Source of the DNA: Psychrobacter sp. JCM 18901
Lineage (GTDB): Bacteria > Pseudomonadota > Gammaproteobacteria > Pseudomonadales > Moraxellaceae
Length of the DNA: 64,000 bases
Reading direction: 5' to 3'
Assembly (NCBI RefSeq): GCF_000586435.1
Contig: NZ_BAWH01000017.1
Location: forward strand, 16,307-80,306
Below, piece by piece: positions 38,149 through 48,989 of this stretch (positions within the stretch are counted from its first letter, which is position 1; each line of letters starts with the position of its first letter). Both the position numbers and the translations under genes were made by a program. A model generated the notes under the pieces. It saw nothing but the letters and a program-made list of their open reading frames with translations, was not told the origin of the DNA and did no database searches.

Positions 38149-40468
38149 TTATTTTTCGTTTTCTAGGTCTTGCGCTTCAGTAACGGTCAGTGCAGTCATG
38201 TTGACGATACCACGTGCTGTCGCTGATGGCGTCAAAATGTGTACCGGCTTATTAGTACCCAATAAAATAGGGCCAATAGAAGCACTGCCAGTCGCTGTTT
38301 TAAGCAGGTTGAAAGCGATGTTTGAGGCATCAAGTGTTGGCAAGATAAGCAAGTTCGCTGCACCTTTTAACGGACTTGATGGCATATCGTTTAGACGAAT
38401 ATTTTCGTTAAGCGCGGCATCACCTTGCATTTCGCCTTCAAACTCAAAGTCGACATTCATATTGGTCAATAGCTCATGAACCTTACGCATTTTGACAGCG
38501 CTGGCACGATCTGAAGCACCAAAGTTAGAATGAGACACTAGCGCAACGCGTGGCGTGATACCAAAGCGACGTAATTGATCTGTTGCCAAGACAGTCATTT
38601 CAGCCAATTGCTCAGCTGTTGGGTCTTCATGGACATAAGTATCAGCGATAAAGATATTACGATCTTGCATGAGTACCGCATTCATCGCATAGAAGTCGTT
38701 CATACCTTGTTTTTTTGCCAATGACGCTTTCAACGTATTTTAAATGCAATTGGTAATGGCCAAAGGTACCACATACCATGCCATCTGCCGCACCATTTTC
38801 GACCAGTAAAGAACCAATCAAAGTCGTCTTACGGCGAACATCACGACGAGCAAGTTCGATGCTTACACCGCGGCGTTTGTTTTTCTCGTAGTAGCCCTGC
38901 CAGTAGTCTTTGTAGCGAGGATCGTCATCAACGTTGACGATGGTAATGTTCTCGCCAGCTTTTAGACGTAGGCCTAGCTTTTTGATATTGGCTTCGATAA
39001 CTGAAGGGCGACCAACCAAGATAGGTTGTGCTAGCTTCTCATCAACGACGACTTGTACAGCAAGCAAGATGTTGTTGTCTTCACCTTCACAGTACACAAT
39101 ACGTTTTGGATCGGCTTTAGCACGAGCAAAGATTGGCTTCATGACAAACGCGGAGTTATAAACAAACTCAGACAGACGCTGACGATAGGCTTGCATGTTA
39201 TCGATAGGTAGCGTGGCAACGCCTGAATCCATCGCTGCTTTGGCAACAGCAGATGCGATTTCAATGATTAGATTTGGCTCTAGAGGGCCTGGGATTAAGT
39301 AGTCACGACCAAAGCTCTGCATCTTTTCGATGTTTCTAGCGCTGGTAGTTGGAGTGGCTTCGACGTGTGCCATCGCAGCGATTGCTTTTACGCAGGCGAC
39401 TTTCATCTCTTCGTTAACGGTGGTCGCACCAACATCTAATGCACCGCGGAAGATGTATGGGAAACATAGCGCGTTGTTTACTTGGTTTGGATAGTCTGAA
39501 CGACCAGTTGCCATGATGACGTCTGGACGTACGGCATGTGCCAATTCTGGCATGATTTCAGGTGTTGGGTTGGCAAGTGCAAAGACGATAGGGTCTTTGG
39601 CCATACGGCGAACCATGTCTTCAGACAATGTACCAGGCATAGATAAGCCTAAGAACATATCGACATCGTCCATGACTTCTTCGATAGAAGTAGCCGTAAC
39701 ATCACGAGCATAGCGTTGTTTGGTTTCGTCAAGGTTTTCACGGCTAGTGGTGATGATACCGCGTGAATCTGAAACAATGATGTTGTTCTTATTAACACCA
39801 AGTGCGCAAATGATATCTAGGCAAGAAATGGCTGCTGCGCCTGCGCCTGAACAAACAATTTTAATCTCTTCAATCTTTTTGCCAGTAATCAACAAAGCAT
39901 TTAGCATGGCTGCGGCAACGATGATTGACGTACCATGTTGATCATCATGGAACACAGGAATGTTCATGCGCTCACGTAGTACGCGCTCAATTTTGAAACA
40001 TTCTGGTGCTTTGATGTCTTCTAGGTTGATACCACCAAAGGTAGGCTCAAGCGAGGCAACCGCTTCGATGAATTTGTCTGGATCATTTTGAGCAATTTCA
40101 ATATCAAAAACGTCGATACCTGCGAACTTCTTAAATAGAACGCCTTTACCTTCCATGACTGGCTTCGATGCCAATGGACCGATATTACCCAGACCCAATA
40201 CAGCAGTACCGTTAGTGATAACACCAACTAAGTTGTTACGTGCCGTGTATTTAGACGCAAGTTTTGGATCTCTTTGGATCTCAAGACAAGGTACAGCAAC
40301 GCCTGGAGAGTAGGCGAGTGCTAAATCACGTTGGTTAGCTAGCTGCTTAGTAGGGGTTACCGAAATTTTACCTGGGCGTGGAAACTCATGGTAATGTAAG
40401 GCAGCTTGTTCAAACTGCTCTTTTTCTGTATTGAGGTTATCCGTATTCGAAGTGGTATCGTCATTCAT
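38149..40468 (-). CDS. maeB: NADP-dependent malic enzyme (MaeB type with PTA-like domain), frameshifted
   Basis: This cytosolic enzyme of about 770 residues converts malate to pyruvate, CO2 and NADPH. The malic-enzyme domain occupies roughly residues 1-430 ([58 protein letters not shown]). The C-terminal third resembles phosphotransacetylase, a regulatory domain of MaeB. The frame breaks at 38710-38716, where seven T stand for six ([12 protein letters not shown] restored). Start ATG 40468 (MNDDTTSN) or 40480 (MAIIMNDD); neither has a strong ribosome binding site. Confidence 0.9.
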
Positions 40469-40854
40469 AATAATTGCCATGGTTGGAATAAATTGGAATA
40501 AATTAAATGGTGATAAAAAAAACAACGTCTAACCCTCCAAAAATCATTGAATGATAATAACTGAAAGGTATACAGACGTTAAACGACTCGCGACCATCAG
40601 AATCATGGTCGACGATCAAAAATCAGGTCAAAAAAAGCAAACTAGCTAAAATATTCATTCTAGCATTATTGCCAATTCACTGCCTAGTCAACAACGGTGA
40701 ATTGTGCGAATAATATAATAAAATGATATTCGTTATTTATCTCGTTGATAATGCCAAAAAAATGCGTCTAGATATCAACCTTAATTTCATAATATTTCAC
40801 AATATTACAGAATTGAAAGGTGCTAAGACGAGCCACTACTAAGATGAGCAACTA
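40469..40854. other. Intergenic stretch upstream of maeB
   Basis: About 390 AT-rich bases between selO and maeB. One hairpin is visible at 40590-40611 (cgaccat/atggtcg); no gene is seen. Confidence 0.5.
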
Positions 40855-42336
40855 CTAAGACGAACAACTAATAGGCATCTGCGGTGTATCAGGCGCAGGC
40901 GCACTGCTATCTAAATCATTAGCGATATCTTGCACACTATAAGGGTTGGCTAATAAACGAAACACTCGATCAACTTCTTCAAACTGACCTTGCTCTGCGG
41001 CAGTAATTGCACGCTGCGCCATGCTATTACGAAGAACATAAACAGGATTGTTGGTTGTCATGTCGTTAACTGCCTGCTCAAGTAGCAGCTGCTCGATCTG
41101 TGCCAGATAACGTGCTGACCAGTCTTGCCATACTTGCTGCGCATCACCGCTTAATTCAGTGGTCATGGTATCCAGTAGCTTTTGCTCATAAGGATGATCT
41201 GCTGGTGCGACCAAACCGAGTAGTGCGCGGAAGCTATTGGTGTAGTCGAGCAAGTTGTCTTCTAATAGCGTCAACCATTCAAAGGCCAAGCTGAGACTCT
41301 CTCTTTGATGCGGTAGGCCAAGCTTACGGCACAGACCTTGCTGATAGTGCTGCATAAAGGTTGCTTCGTAAGGCGCTAGGCAGTCAGATAGAGTCTCACG
41401 AGTAACGCCTTCTAGGCGCATAAAGTGTGGCAGCCAAACGTTTAGGTTCCAGTGCCCGATAGCAGGCTGATTCTGATAAGCGTAGCGACCCGTATGGTCT
41501 GAGTGATTATTGATCCATGCAGGATTAAAGCGCTCCATAAAGCCAAACGGCCCGAAGTCCAAAGTACTGCCTGTGATAGATAAGTTATCTGTGTTCATCA
41601 CACCATGAGCAAAGCCAATCAATTGCCAATCAGCAATCATACGCGCCGTACGCTCGACCACTGCGGTCAAAAACGCCAAGACAGGCGTTTCGCTATCGCG
41701 GCACTCTGGATAGTAGGTGTCAATCATATGGTCAGTGAACTCTCTCAGTACATCAGGGGCAAAGCTGGCAATCCATTCGACATGACCTAAACGAATATGA
41801 CTGTCTGCCACACGCATTAGTGCTGCACCTGCTTCGATACGCTCACGGCGCACTCTCGTATCAGATACCACAAACCCCAAAGCGTTAGATGAGGGAATGC
41901 CAAGCTGGGTCAATGCATGACCGCACAGGTATTCGCGAATAGTACTACGTAAGACTGCTCGTCCATCACCCATGCGTGAATAGGGTGTCAAGCCAGCGCC
42001 TTTTAGATGCAAGTCTTGTGGCTGCCCATGATTATCGAGTACTTGCGCCATGAGCAAACCGCGTCCGTCGCCCAATTGCCCAGCCCATTGTCCAAACTGG
42101 TGACCGGCATAGGCCATCGATAATGGTTTGAAATCAGCTGGCACGTATTGACCGCCCAATATCTCAACCCAATTAATCATCAGGTCCTCGTCGTTTGTCC
42201 AGCCTAACTGCTGAGCAACTTGAGTGTTGAAGTGACCGACACGAGGATTGTCTAGTGGCGTCGGTGGCTGCTCATGATAAAGGCGCGTGTCTAGGTTGAC
42301 GTAAGTGTTTTGATAACGCATACAGGCCATTTCCAT
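40855..42336 (-). CDS. selO: Protein adenylyltransferase SelO (YdiU family)
   Basis: This intact 493-residue pseudokinase-fold enzyme transfers AMP to protein hydroxyl groups and is linked to redox stress. Characteristic blocks are MAYAGHQFGQWAGQLGDGRG, LHLKGAGLTPYSRMGDGRAV, GFAHGVMNTDNLSITG and LDFGPFGFMERF. The protein ends in ISCSS, the position where animal SelO carries selenocysteine in U-S-S. The first ATG is at 42336; ATG 42321 (MRYQNTYVNL) is preceded by GGAAATGG and may be the true start. Confidence 0.92.
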   Translation of the reverse strand: MEMACMRYQNTYVNLDTRLYHEQPPTPLDNPRVGHFNTQVAQQLGWTNDEDLMINWVEILGGQYVPADFKPLSMAYAGHQFGQWAGQLGDGRGLLMAQVLDNHGQPQDLHLKGAGLTPYSRMGDGRAVLRSTIREYLCGHALTQLGIPSSNALGFVVSDTRVRRERIEAGAALMRVADSHIRLGHVEWIASFAPDVLREFTDHMIDTYYPECRDSETPVLAFLTAVVERTARMIADWQLIGFAHGVMNTDNLSITGSTLDFGPFGFMERFNPAWINNHSDHTGRYAYQNQPAIGHWNLNVWLPHFMRLEGVTRETLSDCLAPYEATFMQHYQQGLCRKLGLPHQRESLSLAFEWLTLLEDNLLDYTNSFRALLGLVAPADHPYEQKLLDTMTTELSGDAQQVWQDWSARYLAQIEQLLLEQAVNDMTTNNPVYVLRNSMAQRAITAAEQGQFEEVDRVFRLLANPYSVQDIANDLDSSAPAPDTPQMPISCSS

Positions 42337-42584
42337 TAAAATATAAAAGTGAGAATGTCACTATAGCATAGCTCTCATATGGCATCGTTGCACTCTGTCC
42401 GTCTCTTGTAATATCTGGACAAAAAAATAAATTTTTCGGTCTTTAATTAACTGAATATGATGGATGAGATGGTTATTGTTTTTGGATTAGAGAAAGCAAT
42501 GGTTCAGCCAATGTATTTGACCATTTATTATGATAATAAGGTCATTAGAAGTAGCTGTAATGACATAATCGATAAAGTATAAGC

Positions 42585-42618
42585 AAAAAAATCCCCCTAT
42601 CTAGGACGGATAGGGGGA
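42585..42618 (-). terminator. Intrinsic terminator of the desaturase gene
   Basis: On the minus strand tccccctatc pairs with gatagggggat around a seven-base loop followed by seven T, about 40 bases after the stop at 42658. Confidence 0.85.
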
Positions 42619-42657
42619 TGGAGAAGCTTCAAAATTATAAAATAAATCAGAGGTTAA

Positions 42658-44061
42658 TTAAGCCGCTTTTTCGTTCGCGCCAATAGAGCGGAAAGCAGTT
42701 TTTAGATTGCTGTTATGCTCAAGGATTTTCTGTTCAATTTTCGCATAATCATGCTTTAGCTTATCATCAACTTCACGTAAGCGATCAGCACATTCTATTT
42801 TTTTCATTTCAATAGTTTGAGCTTTCAGTGATTGCCATTCTTCGACAGTTTGTTTAAATGCATCGTATTCAAACTTAATGCGGTCTTGGAAGCTCTTCAT
42901 CGCATGAGGAAGATCAAGCCCAGTGCTTGTGGCTGTATCGATCTGCTGTTGTGCTGCTTTGAACTGCATTTGCACTTCGGCATGCTTAATAGTCGTATCA
43001 TCAACAGTACGCAAATCCGTCGTTAAACCGATTTTTGATAAACCAGCGATTAACCATTTGGTTGGGTCATATTGCCACCATTTCACGCCATTACGATAAT
43101 CATACTGGAAGAAATGATGATAGTTATGATAACCCTCGCCCCACGTAAAGATAGCTAAGAAAAAGTTATCACGAGCACTATTAGTATCCGTATAAGGACG
43201 TGTACCAAACATATGACATAGCGAATTGATGAAGAAGGTGAAGTGATGAGTTAATACCAAGCGCAGCAAACCAGCGATCAGTAAAGTACCCCAAACATCA
43301 CCAATGAGCCAACCAATAGCAGCAACCATACCAACATTCATGGCAACTACCCACAAACCATAATATTTATGCTGAATCTGTAAGACTCTATCTTTAGTCA
43401 AATCAGGAATGTTTTTATAATCAAATTTACCGCTAGGTAGTTACGTAGCATCCAACCAATATGGCTGAACCAAAAACCACGCTGTGCTGAATATGGATCG
43501 TCCAAACGATCATCTACATGACGATGGTGAGTACGATGTCCAGAAACCCAATCAAACGCTGAGCCTTGTACGGCTAAGGTTGAACCTAACAATAAAAAGT
43601 TTTTGACAATAGGGTGCGCTTTGTAAGCACGGTGCGATAGCAGACGATGGTAACCCGCCGTGATACTGATACCTGTCCATACCATAAAGGCACCGAATAC
43701 ACCCCAAACAGGAGCGCTAACTTCATGAGTCCATAGATACCATGGCGTAATCACAGCAGCAGCAATTGGCGTCGCTACTAAAATAGCCGCTGGAATCCAG
43801 TTAATTGGTGCTTTGGTAAATTCAAACTCACGCATATCAATGCTTTGCTCTTGCGCAGAAAGATCCGCTTGCTCAGAAGCTTTCGCATAATTGCGTTTTG
43901 CAACAGGCTGCTCATCAAGCGCCATTTGCGCTTTTTTTCTCATCGAAACGAGTTTTAAAACGCGTTACTTGAGTGCTGGCGGTCTTTACAAGCGTATCAC
44001 CAGATTTGATAGCGAAACGTAAGCCTTTAAGCGGTAAGCCAAGTGCTTTTTTTGCAATCAT
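42658..44061 (-). CDS. Acyl-CoA/lipid delta-9 desaturase with C-terminal helical extension, frameshifted
   Basis: This membrane di-iron desaturase of about 467 residues inserts a double bond into fatty acyl chains, important for membrane fluidity in the cold. The three histidine boxes are HRLLSHRAYKAH, HRTHHRHVDD and EGYHNYHHFF. About 110 residues after the last box form a charged helical, probably coiled-coil tail (RIKFEYDAFKQTVEEW, KHDYAKIEQKILEHNS), longer than usual. Lesions are a T run of seven at 43932-43938 (six fit, giving DEKKAQMALDEQPV) and one base missing at 43436-43437 (NYPSGKFDYKNIPD restored). Start ATG 44061 (MIAKKALGLPLKGL). Confidence 0.85.
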
Positions 44062-44308
44062 ATAATATCCCTAACGGTATTAATTTAAGCCACCATAGTA
44101 CCTTAAAAAGCGTGTAAAGTGAACACTTATACACTATAAAAATATTGCTAAATAACAATAACTTGTATGGATTATAGAATGTATTGATCAAAAATACGAG
44201 TGACTTATCAGACATGAAGGAGAAGTGTAACAAGAAGGGTAGATATGTAGGAAAGAATGCGTTTATCGAAAAAATGATTAAATATCAAAAAAAGTACGGA
44301 TAACTCGG

Positions 44309-45037
44309 TTAAGGCAACAGCAAATGACTTGGAAAATCCGTAATGATGACATCGGTTTCCCATTTTATGAGCTGTTCAATGGTGGGAATATCATTGACCG
44401 TCCAAGCACTTACTGGCAATCCATAACGGTGGCTATGCTTGATGACGGCTTGGGTCAAAAGCGGATAATGAATGCCCAGTTGAATACAGCCAAGTTGCAA
44501 TGCGGTATTGGTCGCGCTTGCCAACGCTTCTGGCGTACGAATGAGCAAGCCGCGAGGCATATGAGATAATAGTTTGTGACGTTGCAAACGGTTGTGTAAC
44601 TCTACATCGAAGCTCGTCAATACAACTGGTAAGCTGGCAAGAGGTGTATTAATAAATGCCTGCCGAAGCGCTGCAATCAACACCGCATAGTTGGTACGGC
44701 TATGTGTTTTAATTTCAAGCTCAATAACGTTAAACCCACTAAGCGCAGGTGCTATGCTTGCGAGCGTCATAATGGGTTGGCCAAACTGCAATTGGCACTG
44801 AATCTCAGTCAGTTTTAACTGATCAATACGTGATTGCCGACCGCACATACGCTCTAAATCATCGTCATGGAATACGATTAAGTGACCGTCAGCGTTTAGT
44901 TGTATATCAAATTCTACGCCTGCTAAGCCTCTTGACTTAAGATTTTGAGAGTATTGAAAGCCTGAAAAGGTATTTTCTAACGCCTCACCGCGTGCGCCTC
45001 GATGACCTAATAACAACGTATCTCTAAAATTTATCAT
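44309..45037 (-). CDS. Glycerophosphodiester phosphodiesterase
   Basis: This intact 242-residue GDPD/TIM-barrel enzyme hydrolyses glycerophosphodiesters to glycerol-3-phosphate and an alcohol. The active-site histidine and arginine lie in LGHRGARGEALENT, the metal ligands in GVEFDIQLNADG and the second His in IVFHDDDLER; SAWTVNDIPTIEQLI closes the barrel. No signal peptide is visible, so it resembles cytosolic UgpQ. ATG 45037 is chosen over upstream non-ATG starts. It may recycle phospholipid headgroups. Confidence 0.88.
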   Translation of the reverse strand: MINFRDTLLLGHRGARGEALENTFSGFQYSQNLKSRGLAGVEFDIQLNADGHLIVFHDDDLERMCGRQSRIDQLKLTEIQCQLQFGQPIMTLASIAPALSGFNVIELEIKTHSRTNYAVLIAALRQAFINTPLASLPVVLTSFDVELHNRLQRHKLLSHMPRGLLIRTPEALASATNTALQLGCIQLGIHYPLLTQAVIKHSHRYGLPVSAWTVNDIPTIEQLIKWETDVIITDFPSHLLLP

Positions 45038-45369
45038 ATGCACCAATTATCGATGATTTTTATGCCCAATCATATAGCGTCATATCAATGACGTCTAACA
45101 AAAACTGTGATGCAATCCGTACTTTTTTTAAATATGACTTTTTAGAGTCCAAATCTGCGAATGTTTGTTATGTTTTTGCAACCAAACGCAGGTTTTTTCC
45201 ACAATGAGGGGCACTATTTGTATATCCATGGGCTACACTAATGACCATTTGATTTAAACACCGTATAATGATGTGGTTTTCATATCTGTAGCAGCTAGCG
45301 TTGCGATTTGAATGTTGAACACTGTCAGTCAGTGGCGGTACGAACCTGTAAATTGGGAGTAGAGTTAGT
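45038..45369. other. Intergenic stretch, no gene seen
   Basis: Divergent spacer of about 330 bases between the GDPD and lipoprotein genes. It presumably holds both promoters; no repeat or palindrome stands out. Confidence 0.5.
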
Positions 45370-46312
45370 ATGAGCGTAGCAAATATAAGTTTGAGCAAGT
45401 GGCATAAAGTTGCTGGGATTGGATTGGTATGTGGTTTAGCGCTTGCAGGCTGTGATCGCTCAGATAAAGAAGACACTACTGAGCAGGCAGAGCTAACAGA
45501 ACAAGAGACTGTCGACGCTGAAAATAGCGTTGCGCCTGCGATCAGCTGTGATGATCCTATGGTGCAAGATCGCCTTAAGTCAGCTCTGAAAAATACGCTC
45601 AATCAACAAGCACAGTCATTGGCTGCCAATTATGCAAATGATGCTGAAATCAGTTTAGCAAACGGTGTGGTTAGCGAAAAAAACCAATGGTGTTGTCATT
45701 GACGTTCAAAACGCTGCCATCTTGCAACAAGCCAATGAAAACGGTATGACCACTTGCCAAGCAAGTGTCAGCATGACGCTACCAAGTGAAGACTTGTATC
45801 AAGCCAGTCAGGTACAAGCGGCCAATAATCAGCCAAGTCTACAATCGCGTTTAGCGCAAGACAATATCCGTATCAATAACAATATGCTCGTTGATGACGC
45901 GTTTACTTACATCGTCGGTACTCAAGGCGGTCAAGTGCGTACGCGTATTGCAGGTCAGCCTGCTTTGATTACTGTCGTTGCCGATGTGATGGCAGGTTCT
46001 GTCTTTAAAACTGCAATGGATGAGCAACGTGCCCAACGTGCTGCTGAGCGCCGTGCAACGCAGAACAACGATACTACTACTCAAACAGCGCCAATCCGTC
46101 AGCCAAGAACCGTAACGCCAGTTGAGCCAATTCGTCCAACTGAACCTACGCCGCCGCCAACCATCAATAAGCCTGCTGAAAGTCAGAACAGTTCGACTGC
46201 AAACACCCAAGCAGCAGCTGCTGAGCCTAGTAAGCCCGCCACACCAAAAGCCGTGCCTAAAGATGAAACCATCGATATGGTCATCATTGAAGACAACAGC
46301 GCGACTTATTAA
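45370..46312 (+). CDS. Hypothetical lipoprotein with Pro/Thr-rich C-terminus, frameshifted
   Basis: I do not recognise this protein of about 313 residues. A lipoprotein signal is clear (VAGIGLVCGLALAGCDRSDK, Cys in LAGC), so it is membrane-anchored. An acidic linker (DKEDTTEQAELTEQETVD) precedes a conserved-looking domain of about 150 residues (PAISCDDPMVQDRLKSALKN…GQPALITVVADVMAG), followed by a Pro/Thr/Gln-rich, probably disordered tail that ends DMVIIEDNSATY. The frame breaks at 45677-45683, seven A where six fit (VSEKTNGVVIDVQ). It converges with the cobalamin adenosyltransferase gene. Confidence 0.65.
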
Positions 46313-46373
46313 TTTGTCATTGTAATAAGAGGTAGCGATATCCAGTAGAGCGAATTGCTATTGCTGAATAACA

Positions 46374-46410
46374 AAAAAACCCCGCAACAATCATGTCGCG
46401 GGGTTTTTGC
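46374..46410. terminator. Bidirectional terminator between convergent genes
   Basis: aaaaaccccgc pairs with gcggggttttt around a short loop, with T runs on both strands, between the lipoprotein and adenosyltransferase genes. Confidence 0.85.
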
Positions 46411-46444
46411 GTTTAAATATTTATTGTTAAATACTTAGTTTGTA

Positions 46445-47040
46445 TTATTGACTGTCAGTGAACGTTTTCAATGCTTGACTGTCCCACAATACCTCAGAGA
46501 CTTTTTCTGGATCTGTACAAAAGCGTGCAGCAACAAACAGCCAATCGGATAAGCGATTGATAAAGCTGACAGCAGTACTTCGAATCGCTTGTGAACGCTG
46601 CTGTTGCAATATCACAGCTTGACGTTCAGCGCGGCGACATACACTACGGGCCACGTGTAACTGACTGACCAATATAGAACCTGTCGGCAAAATAAAGTCT
46701 TTTAGCGGTGGCAATGTGGCATTCATCATATCTATTTGCTGCTCTAACCATTCAATATGAGTGGCATTAACCCCTTCATACTCTGGCATGGCAAGCTCGC
46801 CGCCTATATTGAATAACAAGTGCTGAATGATGACCAAGCTTCAGAGAACTCTTTCTCTATAGATTGCCCTTTATTATGCTTTAATTGCGCACGTACCAAG
46901 CCAATATGCGAGTTGAGCTCGTCGATGTCACCCATGACGCTAAATAGATCGTCCGCTTTACTAAGGCGGCTGCCATCAGCCATACCAGTGCTGCCATCAT
47001 CTCCAGTACGTGTGTATATTTTGCTTAAGCGATTGCCCAT
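46445..47040 (-). CDS. Cob(I)alamin adenosyltransferase (PduO type), frameshifted
   Basis: This cytosolic enzyme of about 198 residues transfers adenosyl from ATP to cob(I)alamin. The ATP-binding N-terminus reads KIYTRTGDDGSTGMADGSRLSK, followed by GDIDELNSHIGLVRAQL; the C-terminal helix motif is ARSVCRRAERQAV and INRLSDWLFVAAR. One base is missing at 46836-46837 (coding GCT TTG expected, restoring SEALVIIQHLLFNIGGEL). It stands alone. Start ATG at 47040. Confidence 0.85.
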
Positions 47041-47276
47041 CTTTACATCCTTAACGGTTTTTATGATTGAATAGCGTTAGTTGCACGCTCATTGTAGTAT
47101 TTTACGCCTGTTTTCGCTAAGATAATGGGTTACGTTTTATATCACGACGTTTTTTTTGGTCTGAATTTTTTTATTTTCTTGATTTATAGTTACAGTCGTT
47201 GGTATGGCTTATTCATACACGGCGGCTGAGATTTCCCATTTCTCTATTTTATTTACGTTACAAGGCTTTTTTTACT

Positions 47277-48738
47277 ATGACCACACCACTTGCAGATGCG
47301 ATGTCCCAACTTGCCATTTACGATTCATTGACTGGCAGCAAACGTCAGTTTGTACCACTCAAAGCAGGGCAGGTTGGTATGTATGTGTGCGGCATGACTG
47401 TTTATGACTATTGTCATATTGGTCATGCGCGAGTGATGGTCGGTTTTGATATGGCCGTTCGTTGGTTGGCACGTTTGGGTTACGACGTGAACTACGTACG
47501 TAATATCACTGATATCGATGATAAAATCATTGCTCGTGCCGCTGAAAACGGTGAAGAGATTGGTACATTGACGCAGCGCTTTATTGAGGCAATGCATGAA
47601 GACGCGACAGCGCTTGGTTGTGAGATGCCAAATGCTGAGCCACGTGCGACTGATCATATCGATGATATGCAGGATATGATTGAGACGCTAGTCACTGGCA
47701 ACTATGCGTATGCAGGCGACAACGGTGACGTCTACTATGCTGTTGATAGCTTTGATGGTTATGGTAAATTATCTAAGCGTAATCTGGACGATATGCAGGC
47801 AGGTTCGCGAGTCGAAGTTGAAAATGATAAACGTAATCCATTTGACTTTGTACTATGGAAATCTGCAAAACCTGACGAGCCGCAGTGGGCATCACCATGG
47901 GGTCAAGGGCGTCCAGGCTGGCATATTGAATGTTCAGCAATGTCGACTAAGTGCTTGGGTAGTACTTTTGATATTCATGGCGGTGGTCATGATTTACAGT
48001 TCCCGCATCATGAAAACGAAATCGCGCAGTCTGAGGCAGCGACTGGTTGCGAGTATGCACGTAACTGGATGCATGTTGGTTTTATCAATGTCGATGGCGA
48101 AAAAATGTCTAAATCATTAGGCAACTTTTTTTACCATTCGCGATGTCATGGCAAAGTACTTACCTGAGACGGTGCGTTTCTTCTTATTATCGAGCCATTA
48201 TCGTAGCCAAGTTAACTTCTCTGATAGCGCATTGGATGAAGCACATAATAGCCTAAGCAGACTATACAATGCATTAAAATTGGTTGAGCAGCAAAAAGGA
48301 CAGTCAATCATAATCAACGAAGACTTAGTGGCTGAAGCTTACAATAGCGCGGTTGGACAAGACTTCATCAAGGCGATGAATGACGACTTCAATAGCTCGA
48401 CGGCCATTAGCGTCTTATTTGGATTGGCTCGCGATATCAATAAAGCAATCAAAGCAGAAGACGTCGATACTGCATGGCAGTTGGCACAGCAACTAAAAGC
48501 ATTGGCTCAGGTATTAAATATTTTACAGCAGCCAGTGCAGCAGTTTTTGCAAGCAGTGGTCGGTGATCAGGCAGAAGATGGTCTAACGGATGCGGTTATT
48601 GATAATTTAATTATCGAACGTGCAGAGTCTAAAGCCAACAAAAACTTTGCTCGTGCTGACGAGATACGTGAGCAACTAAAAGAGGCGGGTATTGAGCTCG
48701 AAGATAGCCGTGCTGGCACGACATGGCGCCGCGCTTAA
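47277..48738 (+). CDS. cysS: Cysteinyl-tRNA synthetase, frameshifted
   Basis: This essential class I aminoacyl-tRNA synthetase of about 487 residues charges tRNA-Cys. Signature motifs are [18 protein letters not shown] (zinc Cys and HIGH) and [10 protein letters not shown], with zinc ligands in [10 protein letters not shown] and [13 protein letters not shown]. The frame breaks immediately after the KMSKS loop at 48126-48132, seven T where six fit ([15 protein letters not shown]). The C-terminal anticodon domain is intact. ATG 47277 is chosen because it gives the usual N-terminus; upstream in-frame codons lie in the promoter region. Confidence 0.93.
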
Positions 48739-48789
48739 AACAACTCTTGCCGCTTATAAGGTAAATAGCTACAAATCTCGTAATAAATT

Positions 48790-48816
48790 AAGTCAGCTTT
48801 AGGCTGGCTTTTTTTG
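48790..48816 (+). terminator. Terminator of cysS
   Basis: agtcagc pairs with gctggct around a short loop followed by a run of T, about 50 bases after the cysS stop. Confidence 0.65.
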
Positions 48817-48989
48817 CTTACTGAATTAGGTTAAAGCAGCAGCGATATATTTTTTATACTTTCCTTTTGTAGACTGATGGCTTTGAAAACATGAATACTC
48901 TTAAAGACAATCCTATGGACATCATTGTGCCGTTTTGCGCTCAGATGATAATCATCAAGTAGATGTAGAGAAAAGCCGTCTTAAAAGCC

